Positions 1 to 9,483 of a DNA stretch of 64,000 nucleotides are shown here, piece after piece. The stretch's first letter is position 1. Each line of letters opens with the position of its first letter. The DNA comes from Lindgomyces ingoldianus (lineage: Eukaryota; Ascomycota; Dothideomycetes; Pleosporales; Lindgomycetaceae), in NCBI RefSeq assembly GCF_010093535.1, contig NW_022985236.1, positions 8,216 to 72,215 on the forward strand. The letters run 5' to 3'. The notes under the pieces were generated by a model. That model was given only the letters and a program-made list of their open reading frames with translations. It did no database searches and was not told where the DNA came from. The position numbers and the translations under genes are program-made.

Positions 1-3000
1 TTGGAGTGCTGTGCTTTCCATCGTGACAGGATTCTCAATACAGATAACGGATCCTCCATTCAGTAGAGCTAGACAGATTTCCCATACGGACACGTCAAAT
101 GCGATATTTGTCAGGTGCGCGGTACGAGGCGATGGCGGAAGCATAGAAACAAGATTGCTGTCCCGTATGAGTCGGACGATGCTGCGATGTTCAAGCTGGA
201 CGCCTTTCGGCTTGCCTGTAGAGCCGGATGTGAAAATGACATATGCGAGACTTGTCGCAGAGGGCGATGATCTCCGGATTGAAGCAACGTTGGTGTCTGA
301 GTATTTCAAGGTGTCGCTGATTGTAATCATTTCAACATCCGGCACCGCGATCTCTGGAGATTGTACGCTAGACCCGAGTAGGACGAGCTTGTGGCCAGCG
401 ACAGCTGAAAGGATCGTTTCAGTGCGCGCGACAGGGACATTGACGTCGAGCGGCAAGTACGCAAGACCCGCCTTGAGAATACCGAGAAAGGCAACAATCG
501 TATGACAGGAACGAGGCGCAAGGACACCAACTAGAGTTTCAGGAGCCATCCGTCGTTGGCACAACCAGGCGGCTAACCTCTCTGATTGTCGATCGAGTTC
601 ACAATACGTCAATTCAGATGAAGAGTCTTTGATTGCCATTGCCTCTGGGCAGACAGCGACCTGCTCACGGAAGACGTCGACAATGCTTGAGTCTCGCGGA
701 TATGGCGTCTTCTCAATGTCGAGCAGGTTGAGCCTGCGGAGCTCCGAAAGACCATCTGTAAGCGGAAGAGTAGCGATTGGCAATGCCGATTCTTCGAGGC
801 CGCGGCGGAGGATCTCGTTAAAGACTAGTAATAGTCCCTTAACTGTCTCAGGTTCGAAGATATCAGTCGAGTATAGCAGACTACCATGTAGACAGTCGTC
901 TTCCTGAAAGAAGTGAAACTCCATGTCCAGCCGACTTGTTGGCGTCATCTCTATGAGTTCGGCTTGCAACCCTTCAAATTGTAGACGACCGAGATCTCGC
1001 TGCGTGTGAACTGCAAATAACAGCTGCACAAGTGGGTTACGCGATGTGTCTCGCGAACCTGGGAGCAGGGCTGAGACAAGCTGCTCAAAAGGCACATCTT
1101 GGTTAGCGAACGCTTCTGTTGCCGAATCGCGAGTCTGTCGCACTAGACCTTCAAATGTCTGATTAGATGTGACAGCAGTCCGGATGCACTGGGTGTTGAC
1201 GAAGAAGCCGATCAAGTTTTCAAGCTCCGGTCGATTCCTGTTGGCTGTAGGCATACCGATGGTAGCATCGTCGGTACCGGTCAGCCTATAGTGTGTCGCG
1301 CGGAAGGCAGCCAGTAGGACGACAAAAGACGTGACTTGATGAGCAAGACAATACGCCTGAAGGCTCTCATACAGCGGTCCGACAATCGTGAAGGGAACGA
1401 CACCAGCCTCGCCTGAGAGAACTTCGGGCCTTGGCTTGTCACAGAGAAACTCTGCTGGCGTACTATTGGCGAGTTGTTTGGTCCAGTACTTAAGCTGCTT
1501 GTCTTGCTCCAATGCTTGTTCTGGTTGCTTCTGCCACGCTGCAAAATCACGGTACTGGATTGGGAGCGGCGTGATCTGCGACAACGGGTCATCCCCTTTG
1601 AGGGCCGCGCTGTAGAAGACATCCAGCTCATGGCGGAGCACGTCTACCGACCACCCGTCAGAGACGATGTGGTGCATGACGATCGACAGGATATACTCGT
1701 CTCCACTGAGCTGGAACAAGCAGACCCTCCATCCTGGCTCTACGCTGAGATCAAAAGATCTCGTCTGCTCAATCTTCAATGCTTTGCTGACTTCGTCGTC
1801 GTTATACGTAGATATGTCAATGGTCCTGATGCTCTTTAGCCTCCATGGCTGGACTACTTGCATTCCGACACCGTTGTGCTCCTCAAAAGTAGTCCGTAAC
1901 GTTTCGTGTCGCTGCTCAAGAGCATGAAGCGCAGTATTGAGTGCGACGCGGTCGAGGGATCCGCGGATGCGCGTCGCAAGCGGCATTAGATACCATAAGG
2001 ATCCTACGTTCAGCTGGTCCAGGAACCACAAACGACCTTGCTCAAATGACTGCTCGACCGGTTCACGGTATTCTGTAGCCAGAATAGACTGGTATTGCTT
2101 CAAGTCTTGCCGTAGAGTAGTCGCAAGATTAGCGAGAACAGGATAGTCGAAGATATCTCTGACAGAGACCGTAGTATTGAATCGCTGGCTGACATGTGCG
2201 GCCAGCTTCATCGCTGTGAGAGAGTGTCCACCAAGCTCAAAGAAGTCGTCAGTGGCGCCGACGTCGTCAACTCCAAGAGCGCTTGCAAACTCCTCACATA
2301 ACGCCCTCTCTGTCTCATTGCGAGGCGCTACATGTTGCACTGTCAGTCTCTTCCTCGTGGTTGTCTGCGCTCTTGCGCTTAGCTCTTTTCTGTCAACCTT
2401 GCCATTGGCATTAATTGGCATGCGCTCCAGGATGACAATCTGTGCCGGAATCATGTATGTTGGTAGTGTCCTTTGCAAGTGCCTGTGCACCTGCCTTTCT
2501 AGTTCCAGTTTCGCCTCGGTTTTGGTATCTTCTAGTGTACCGTTAGCCATGCGGGAGGCGTCCTTAGCTACGACAAATGCGATCATTTCCTGCTCTGTAC
2601 TGTCTTTCTGGCGGAGAACAACAGCGGCATCACTGACACTGTCGTGATTGAGTATAACGTGCTCGACTTCAGCTAGCTCAACTCGGTTGCCACGAATCTT
2701 GACTTGGTGATCTATACGGCCGAAGAACTCAAGTTCACCGTCCTGTCGGCACCGAACTCGATCGCCTGTACGGTACGCGCGCACCATGCAACCGTCAACG
2801 TTGATATTCACAAACCGACCGACGTCTAGTGCCGAGTCTGTGTATCCGCGAGCAAGACCGTCACCCGCTACCACCAACTCGCCCATGACCCCAATAGGGA
2901 CAAGCTGCTGCTTGGTGTCCATCACGTAGGCCCCGGAATTACTAACAGCGCGACCGACCGGCACACCATTAGCAAATCTCTCATCCTTCTTTATCTTGAA

Positions 3001-6000
3001 CATCGTGCTTTGAATACTGTTCTCTGTCGGCCCGTAAGCGTTATAGACACCATTTCGTACGAGTGCGAGGGCGGCCACAGCATCTACACGATCAAGTCGG
3101 TCTCCGGCGATATACAGGCTGTCCAATTTGGCAAGCATCTTCGGTGCATAAGCCAAGCACTGCTTCAAGAGCGCTGGAGAAAGTACGGCGGCGTGAACGT
3201 CCTCACGCACGAACAGATCTCCAAGGGCTTCGATGTTCATTGTCGTCGCGTGGTTGATGCAAATCGCCGTTCCGCCGTTCAGAATCGCAATGAAGATCTC
3301 CCAGAGAGATGCGTCGAAGGCCATGTTTGACAGGTGGGCCATTTGGATGTTGGAAGGGATAGTACGTGAAAGTGTACTGTTCTTCATCAATCGTATAATA
3401 CCCCGATGCTCAATCATGACACCTTTTGGCTTGCCCGTCGATCCAGAAGTAAAGACTGCGTATGCAAGGCTAGTTGCAGACGGGCTATCCTGCTTGACAG
3501 TATCATTCTGGTATGAATGGCCAAATCCGGCAGCAATGGGTAGCATCTCAACTTCTTCAACATGAACCTCGGGGGCCGAGACGTCAGCGCCCAGCAAGAC
3601 TAACTTCTGTCCCGGGATAGCGGACAAAATAGCTTCGATACGGGCTGCAGGTACCTGGACATCGAGCGGCAGGTATGCAAGGTTGGCCTTGAGGATGGCA
3701 AGGAGGGCAATGACAGCCTGGCAGGAGCGCGGTGCTAACACGGCGACTAGAGTCTCAGGTGCCATCTTTCGTCGCCGCAGCCAGCTAGACAGTTCGTTTG
3801 ATTTCTGATCGAGCTCCACATATGTGAGCTTGGTCGAAGAGTCTTTGACTGCTATAGCTTCTGGACAAGTGGCTACTTGGTCGTGGAAGACGTCGACAAT
3901 GCTTGATTCGCGGGGATACTGTGTCTGCTCCATATCGAGCAGACCTTGCTGACGAAGCTGCGGAAGCCCGTCTGTCAGCGGAAGGGTGGCTATGAGCCCT
4001 TGTGGCTCCGCAAGACCTCGTTGAAGAATCTCGTAGAAGACAGAAAGCATCCCGTTTATCGTCTCAGCTTCGAACAAATCGAGTGCGTAGAGGACATGTC
4101 CGCTTAGGCTGTCATCTATCTGGAACATGTGGAATTCTATATCGAGTCGGGTGGTTGGTGAAAGAAACAAGGCTTCGTCCTGCACACCTTCAAGGTGAAG
4201 CTGGCCAAGGCGTCGCTGTGAATGGATAGCGAACATGAGCTGAACTAATGGGTTACGTGAGGTATCTCGTGATCCGGGTAGTAGCGCCGACACGAGCTGC
4301 TCAAAAGGTACATCTTGATTGGCGAAAGCTTCCGTCGTCGTCTGACGGACCTGCCGGACCAGGTCATCGAATGTGTCGTTAGTGGTCGCAGTGATGCGCA
4401 TGCACTGGGTATTGACAAAGAAGCCAATCAACTGTTCGAGCTCTGCCTGGCTACGGTTGGCAGTAGGGGTGGCAATAGTAGCGTCTTCAGTACCAGTAAG
4501 TCTATAGTGGGTAGCGCGGAAGGCTGCTAATAGCACGACGAAGGGAGTCACGTGCTGAGCGCGGCAGTAGGCCTGAAGTCGCACATACAGCGACCCTTCA
4601 ACAGCAACAGGGACAACTCCAGCCTTGCCAGATTGTACTTTAGGTCTCGGTCGGTCGCATAAAAGCTCTGCTGGTGTACTATCGGCAAGCTTCTTAGTCC
4701 AATAATCAAGCTGTCTCTTATGCTCTGCAACCTGGTCTGCTTGTCGTTGCCATACTGCGAAGTCACGGTATTGAATTGGGAGAGGTGTAACTGGAGACGG
4801 TGGCTCCTTGCTGCTTAATGCCGCAGCGTAAAAATCGTACAGCTCTCGACGTAGGACATCAACTGACCAACCATCAGAGATGATATGATGCATCATGACA
4901 GACAAGATGTGGTCACTTTCACCGACCTGGAACAAGCGAACCCTCCATCCCGGCTCCGAGGTGAGATCAAAAGGCTTCGTCTGCTCTGCCTTCACTGCCT
5001 CAAGAACCTCAGCTTCTCTGTATGAAGAGACATCAATTATGTGGAGTTCCTGTGGACGGTGCGGGTGGACCACTTGTATGCCTACGCCTCTATCGTCTTC
5101 GAACGTTGTCCTCAATGTCTCATGTCGCTCCTCAAGTGCTTGAAGCGCGGCAGCGAGTGCCTTAGTATTGAGTGGTCCCCGAAGGCGAGATGCAAAGGGC
5201 ATGAGGTACCAGGCCGCTCCGAGATTGAGACGGTCGAGGAACCAGAGACGGCCCTGCGCGAATGACTGCTCTACAGGCCCACTATAGGCCGTAGAGGTGA
5301 TGGCACGGTCTAAACTGAAGACTGGTCGGATCCTCGCCGCAAGATCACGGATGTTGGCACTCTGGAAGATGTCGCCCACGTTCATCGCCAGGCCCAATAG
5401 CTTGGCCTTGTTGACCATCTTTATCGCTGCAATCGAGTCACCTCCAAGCCGGAAGAAGCTAGTCTCGGAGTCTATCGAACCAATATCCAGGTCTAGAGTT
5501 TGAGACCACAGTCGACGCAGTGTGTTGATTGTCTCGTCTGCGGGAGCGACTTGGCCTTCAGCTGGCCAGGTGACGATTCCGTTTGTCTCCTGCAACATAT
5601 TCGTGCCAATCTCTCTAAGCTTTCTTCGATTTATTTTCCCCGTTGGAATTTTTGGCATTTCCTTTGTGCGGATGAAGTAGGATGGAACCGAGTACCGGGG
5701 CAAGCTCTCCATCAGCTTCGCCACAATGCGCTTTGAAGCACTGTCGTCGAAGACGAACGTCTTCGCCGTCGACGTTCCAAAAAGCGTACTGTCTTCATGT
5801 CGGCGCGGTCCAGAGACAAATGCAACAAGAATAGTGTTGTTTGGCCTATTGGGTCGTTTAATAGCCTCAACAGCGGAGATGTAGTTCGGCAACTGCTTCC
5901 GCAGATGTGCCTCGACCTCGCCAAGCTCTACACGTTGCCCACGGACCTTCACCTGAAAGTCCTTTCGCCCCAAGATTACGATACTCCCATCGGTTCTGTA

Positions 6001-8508
6001 ACGGACAAGATCTCCAGTCCTACAGAATCTGATTGGCTCATTCACCTGTCGTCCAGGGTACCACGTGGGTGTGAGGTCAGGGAAAGATTTCGCGTCGCCG
6101 GCTGACGGGTTCAGGTACGATCGCACGATTCCGGGACTTTCTACCACGAGTTCGCCGATGCCGCCAATAGGGGCAAGCTTGTTTACGTCATCAGGGTCTG
6201 TAATCCAGAGTCGCGCACCAATTCCCCGGCCGATGTTGTTCACCTGAGTGGTGTTTTCGCTAAGCGGAGTGTACGTGCAAATACTCGAGCTTTCACTTTG
6301 GCCATAGGCGTGGAAAAGCCGAACTCGTGGAGCCCAGGTGTTCTTGACGTCTTCCGACATTTGTTCGCCACCCAGCACCAGAGTTTGAAGCCCGGGAACA
6401 CTGTCTGGATGGAACGTCCCAGCGAACGAAGGAGTAAAGAATGCCCAGTTCACATGCGCTCGCTTCATGAAGCCTGGAAGATCATTCATACGCTCATCGT
6501 CGGAAGGAATGCAGACGCAACCGCCAAGCATTAGAGGAGCTAGGGTCTCGATTAGGGAAGCACCAAAACTGTACGATGCGAACTGCATCGCACGGGTACT
6601 CTGATTGATCCCAAGTGCAGGGCCCCATTCAAGAGCACACGAAGCCCATCCTCGGTGCTCGATCATACATCCTTTGGGTTCTCCCGTACTACCGGAGGTG
6701 AACAGGATGTACGCCAGATCGTTCGGCTTTGCGACGGGTTTAAGCCGAGTCTCGTCACGAGGAAGGGACTGTATCAGGTCGTCGTTAACAGCAATGCAAT
6801 AACCTATGGCGGTACGCATAGTATCAAGGTGAACCTTAGGAACCAGCGCGATCTTGGACTGACTTTGCTGACATATGCTGACGATCCTGGCTGCTGGAAG
6901 GGAGGGGTCGATGAGGGTGAATGCGCCACCAGCCTTGAGGACTGCGAGCATCCCAAGAACCGTCCATTTGGACTTGTTGAAGCATAAGGGTACCGCCCGT
7001 CCCATATCCAAATTGAGAGATAGGATGTATACCGCGAGACGAGACGACAAATTTTCAAGTTCAGCGTATGTCCACTGGCCATCCCAGGCAGATACAGCGT
7101 GTTTCTGAGGAGTATCGGTCGAAAATCGAGAGATTACGTCGTGGATGCAGACTTCGCGGGGCTGAGGTTGGGTCGAATTCCAAGAGTTAATTTCTGCGCG
7201 GTCTTCTGGGGTGACCATGTCCAGTGACCTTACAGGTACGTCGACCTCGGGATTGGAAAAGCACTGAATCAAAGCCCCTAGCTGTGTAAGGAACCGGTTG
7301 ATTTGAGGAGTATCGATGACCCTCGGATCGTATCGAGTTGACAATGATGCCCAAGCCTGGGACATGTGGCAATGGATCAAAATGGCGCGGTTGACATAAG
7401 GTGCGAACCTATCCGGAGTGACTGTAGGGCGATATAGGGCGGAACTTGACGCATGAGTAATACCGGGAGCAGTCACTGCCAGTATAATTTGAAATGCACC
7501 GGCCGCCGATTCTTCGCCTTCAACATTGGCAAGAGGTCGGAGGCCAGTCTGCTCAAACTCGTGTACAGCAGTGTGGTTCTCGGCGACTGCATCCATCAAG
7601 TGCGAAATACTCATTTCAGGCAAAAGTCGCGTGCAGACAGGCACTAGCGCTCTAGTGGGACCGTCAACTAGTTGCTCTGACCCGTCAAGCACAGGAGGCC
7701 GCTCTGTTATAGCGCCGAAAAGCACATCTTCATTGTGAGTGTAGCGCGAGAGAAGCGCTACAAGAGCGGCTCGACAAATCACTGTGCTTGGCCATTTCTG
7801 GTGCGGACCAGTGATGCACGAGAATTCGTGCTGGGCGCGAGCATCCGGCTGAGGCACAACCTTGACAGACGACAGTGCGGGAAAGACAGCGGCGTTGAAG
7901 CCGTCAAACCGTTGTTGCCAGAATCGCGCCGCCCTTTCAGAGTTCTTACCGAGCGACTCGACCATCGTCTTCAGTCCCCCAGAGGGCTGGAGCTCTCCAC
8001 CGATATAGGCGGTATGCACCATGTCCAGGATGCGCTCCTGCAAGGAGTTGTCGAAGTTCGCGTAGCTAAATGTCCAAACCAAGTTGCGCCGCTTCCCGTC
8101 AGATGACACGACTACCGCGAACCTGTTCCACTGGGATTCGTCGATAGCGGCGGCTTTCTCCTCCTCAACGACTTTATCAAGGTCCGAAGTCTTGACGTGT
8201 TTCCAAACCATCGCCTCGGACAAGATTGCTTGGAAGCAATCTCCAGAGGAGGACGTGAATACGCAAGTGCGGAAGGCTGGAATCAGGTGATGCACCTTCT
8301 TCCATGCTGCGGCCAAGCGCTCGATATCGGTGTTGTTAGTAATCTCAAGGAGGACATGGCCGACTGCCTCCTGCTGTTTGCTCGCACTCCATGCCACCAC
8401 GTCCCGTTGAAACGGCGTGCATGGCAGGATGTCTTCAACCTTACCTAGATCTCCATCAAACTCGTGAGCCAACTGCTTGCGAACCGACATATCGAGTGCT
8501 CCTTCCAT
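1..8508 (-). CDS. Nonribosomal peptide synthetase, partial (C*-A1-T1-C2-A2-T2-C3-A3...)
   Basis: One uninterrupted minus-strand frame of about 2836 codons starts at the ATG at 8508 (an in-frame stop lies about 35 nt upstream) and runs off the left edge. Domains in approximate residues: degenerate condensation C* 15-425; A1 445-960 (FTSGSTGEPKG near 598); carrier T1 with LGGDS near 1020; C2 1076-1500 (HHIISDG near 1206); A2 1535-2035 (FTSGSTGKPKG near 1686); T2 with LGGHS near 2090; C3 2148-2575 (HHIVSDG near 2278); A3 from about 2600, cut after its A3 motif. No methyltransferase or epimerase domain is visible. Aligned by eye to GrsA, the A1 pocket reads G-A-I-F-V-G-A-S-I-K: it lacks Asp235, as I recall for fungal hydroxy-acid A domains. 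A2 reads D-A-W-V-Y-A-A-I-Q-K. The family makes peptides or depsipeptides on carrier-bound thioesters in the cytosol. Product and total module number are unknown. Confidence 0.95.
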   Translation of the reverse strand, partial: MEGALDMSVRKQLAHEFDGDLGKVEDILPCTPFQRDVVAWSASKQQEAVGHVLLEITNNTDIERLAAAWKKVHHLIPAFRTCVFTSSSGDCFQAILSEAMVWKHVKTSDLDKVVEEEKAAAIDESQWNRFAVVVSSDGKRRNLVWTFSYANFDNSLQERILDMVHTAYIGGELQPSGGLKTMVESLGKNSERAARFWQQRFDGFNAAVFPALSSVKVVPQPDARAQHEFSCITGPHQKWPSTVICRAALVALLSRYTHNEDVLFGAITERPPVLDGSEQLVDGPTRALVPVCTRLLPEMSISHLMDAVAENHTAVHEFEQTGLRPLANVEGEESAAGAFQIILAVTAPGITHASSSALYRPTVTPDRFAPYVNRAILIHCHMSQAWASLSTRYDPRVIDTPQINRFLTQLGALIQCFSNPEVDVPVRSLDMVTPEDRAEINSWNSTQPQPREVCIHDVISRFSTDTPQKHAVSAWDGQWTYAELENLSSRLAVYILSLNLDMGRAVPLCFNKSKWTVLGMLAVLKAGGAFTLIDPSLPAARIVSICQQSQSKIALVPKVHLDTMRTAIGYCIAVNDDLIQSLPRDETRLKPVAKPNDLAYILFTSGSTGEPKGCMIEHRGWASCALEWGPALGINQSTRAMQFASYSFGASLIETLAPLMLGGCVCIPSDDERMNDLPGFMKRAHVNWAFFTPSFAGTFHPDSVPGLQTLVLGGEQMSEDVKNTWAPRVRLFHAYGQSESSSICTYTPLSENTTQVNNIGRGIGARLWITDPDDVNKLAPIGGIGELVVESPGIVRSYLNPSAGDAKSFPDLTPTWYPGRQVNEPIRFCRTGDLVRYRTDGSIVILGRKDFQVKVRGQRVELGEVEAHLRKQLPNYISAVEAIKRPNRPNNTILVAFVSGPRRHEDSTLFGTSTAKTFVFDDSASKRIVAKLMESLPRYSVPSYFIRTKEMPKIPTGKINRRKLREIGTNMLQETNGIVTWPAEGQVAPADETINTLRRLWSQTLDLDIGSIDSETSFFRLGGDSIAAIKMVNKAKLLGLAMNVGDIFQSANIRDLAARIRPVFSLDRAITSTAYSGPVEQSFAQGRLWFLDRLNLGAAWYLMPFASRLRGPLNTKALAAALQALEERHETLRTTFEDDRGVGIQVVHPHRPQELHIIDVSSYREAEVLEAVKAEQTKPFDLTSEPGWRVRLFQVGESDHILSVMMHHIISDGWSVDVLRRELYDFYAAALSSKEPPSPVTPLPIQYRDFAVWQRQADQVAEHKRQLDYWTKKLADSTPAELLCDRPRPKVQSGKAGVVPVAVEGSLYVRLQAYCRAQHVTPFVVLLAAFRATHYRLTGTEDATIATPTANRSQAELEQLIGFFVNTQCMRITATTNDTFDDLVRQVRQTTTEAFANQDVPFEQLVSALLPGSRDTSRNPLVQLMFAIHSQRRLGQLHLEGVQDEALFLSPTTRLDIEFHMFQIDDSLSGHVLYALDLFEAETINGMLSVFYEILQRGLAEPQGLIATLPLTDGLPQLRQQGLLDMEQTQYPRESSIVDVFHDQVATCPEAIAVKDSSTKLTYVELDQKSNELSSWLRRRKMAPETLVAVLAPRSCQAVIALLAILKANLAYLPLDVQVPAARIEAILSAIPGQKLVLLGADVSAPEVHVEEVEMLPIAAGFGHSYQNDTVKQDSPSATSLAYAVFTSGSTGKPKGVMIEHRGIIRLMKNSTLSRTIPSNIQMAHLSNMAFDASLWEIFIAILNGGTAICINHATTMNIEALGDLFVREDVHAAVLSPALLKQCLAYAPKMLAKLDSLYIAGDRLDRVDAVAALALVRNGVYNAYGPTENSIQSTMFKIKKDERFANGVPVGRAVSNSGAYVMDTKQQLVPIGVMGELVVAGDGLARGYTDSALDVGRFVNINVDGCMVRAYRTGDRVRCRQDGELEFFGRIDHQVKIRGNRVELAEVEHVILNHDSVSDAAVVLRQKDSTEQEMIAFVVAKDASRMANGTLEDTKTEAKLELERQVHRHLQRTLPTYMIPAQIVILERMPINANGKVDRKELSARAQTTTRKRLTVQHVAPRNETERALCEEFASALGVDDVGATDDFFELGGHSLTAMKLAAHVSQRFNTTVSVRDIFDYPVLANLATTLRQDLKQYQSILATEYREPVEQSFEQGRLWFLDQLNVGSLWYLMPLATRIRGSLDRVALNTALHALEQRHETLRTTFEEHNGVGMQVVQPWRLKSIRTIDISTYNDDEVSKALKIEQTRSFDLSVEPGWRVCLFQLSGDEYILSIVMHHIVSDGWSVDVLRHELDVFYSAALKGDDPLSQITPLPIQYRDFAAWQKQPEQALEQDKQLKYWTKQLANSTPAEFLCDKPRPEVLSGEAGVVPFTIVGPLYESLQAYCLAHQVTSFVVLLAAFRATHYRLTGTDDATIGMPTANRNRPELENLIGFFVNTQCIRTAVTSNQTFEGLVRQTRDSATEAFANQDVPFEQLVSALLPGSRDTSRNPLVQLLFAVHTQRDLGRLQFEGLQAELIEMTPTSRLDMEFHFFQEDDCLHGSLLYSTDIFEPETVKGLLLVFNEILRRGLEESALPIATLPLTDGLSELRRLNLLDIEKTPYPRDSSIVDVFREQVAVCPEAMAIKDSSSELTYCELDRQSERLAAWLCQRRMAPETLVGVLAPRSCHTIVAFLGILKAGLAYLPLDVNVPVARTETILSAVAGHKLVLLGSSVQSPEIAVPDVEMITISDTLKYSDTNVASIRRSSPSATSLAYVIFTSGSTGKPKGVQLEHRSIVRLIRDSNLVSMLPPSPRTAHLTNIAFDVSVWEICLALLNGGSVICIENPVTMESTALQ

Positions 8509-8831
8509 TGTTACTAGATCGGGCTTAGTATTCTCATACGTAAACTATTTATCGTCGTTGTTCTGCATACTCTAGTTCTTGTGAATAGACGGCGAAAAAG
8601 CTGAAGTTCCTGTTGGAGGCACCGACTTGCAGTCAAAAAAAAAGGTATGAATCGCTGTAGCAGCTCCTACATCCATAAACGAGGCGTAATTCTATGTAAT
8701 GTACGCATACGATATGCGCAAGGCATGCACAAAACCAGGCTCGTAAGCGTGCAGATCGCCAATCCTCTATTCAAGAAAGACTGAGTGCTACCCCATCCCC
8801 GGTACCCCCTGTTCTGGGCCCCTCGTTGTAC

Positions 8832-8940
8832 GAATGCTGCGCTACACTCAGTATCCATCTGCAGCGACCGATGTTGTATGTAGTAGGATGGCCAGTCGCG
8901 GTTTTTCGGCATATTGCACGGAGCAACACACGTAAGCATG
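8832..8940. repeat. Degenerate dispersed repeat, copy 1 (partner near 25674-25798)
   Basis: Three blocks occur in the same order here and at 25674-25798: GAATGCTGCGCTAC, then GTAGGAT-GCC, then GGAGCAACAC followed by GTAAGCATGC. Total spacing differs slightly (about 109 versus 125 bp). The sequence between the blocks is poorly conserved. It may be a relic of a small mobile element or a shared regulatory block; I cannot choose between these from sequence alone. Confidence 0.4.
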
Positions 8941-9040
8941 CTGATCTAAAGGATGGAAACTACACTGGATATTTCCGAGCTATAATTTAGGCTCGACCCG
9001 CTAGCTGCCGTGTCCTTAGCTCTTACCGTTTCTTGAGAAG

Positions 9041-9092
9041 CATCGCAAGATTTAGCATCTGTGTATCATCGCAAGGTTCAGCATCCGTGTAG
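9041..9092. repeat. 26-bp tandem duplication in the NRPS/reductase promoter
   Basis: Two adjacent 26-bp units begin CATCGCAAG at 9041 and 9067 and differ at only a few positions, all or nearly all transitions. It lies between two divergent biosynthetic genes, so a doubled binding site is possible, but nothing in the sequence proves a function. Confidence 0.6.
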
Positions 9093-9483
9093 CATAGCGC
9101 TCGTACGACACCATGAGGGCCTGAACGACCCATACCAAGTTCTAAGTACCGGTGTGAGACCTTGGCTCCATTCTGTTGCTTGTGCAGTAGTGATCCATGC
9201 GGTAGGATTGCCGGGTGACTCCTCATACGGAGCTGTTGGGTTTTTATTGACTCCATGAAGGATCGGCTGGCTGGTAACTGACTCCGACTCCAGGTGCCTG
9301 CGGGGAACTTGGAGCACTTTGCTTTGATTTGCTCAGACGTGATGTTCGTGTAAGAGTTTGGCCGCAGATTATCCCATTATATGAGTCGTTCCGTTAGAGC
9401 CCGAAGCTGAATGAGACGGACACAAGAGGTGTAATCGAGCCGACATCCAGTAAAACAGCTAATGCCACCTGTATAGCGTAACT

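Larger units (their letters stand above)
8509..9483. promoter_or_regulatory. Divergent promoter region between the NRPS and the ketoacid reductase
   Basis: About 975 bp without a convincing gene separates the NRPS start (minus) from the reductase start (plus), so both promoters must lie here and joint control is plausible. It holds a 26-bp tandem duplication (9041-9092) and one copy of a degenerate repeat (8832-8940) that recurs near 25.7 kb. A poly-A run of about 9 sits near 8635. I could not assign a TATA box or a specific factor site with confidence. Confidence 0.55.
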
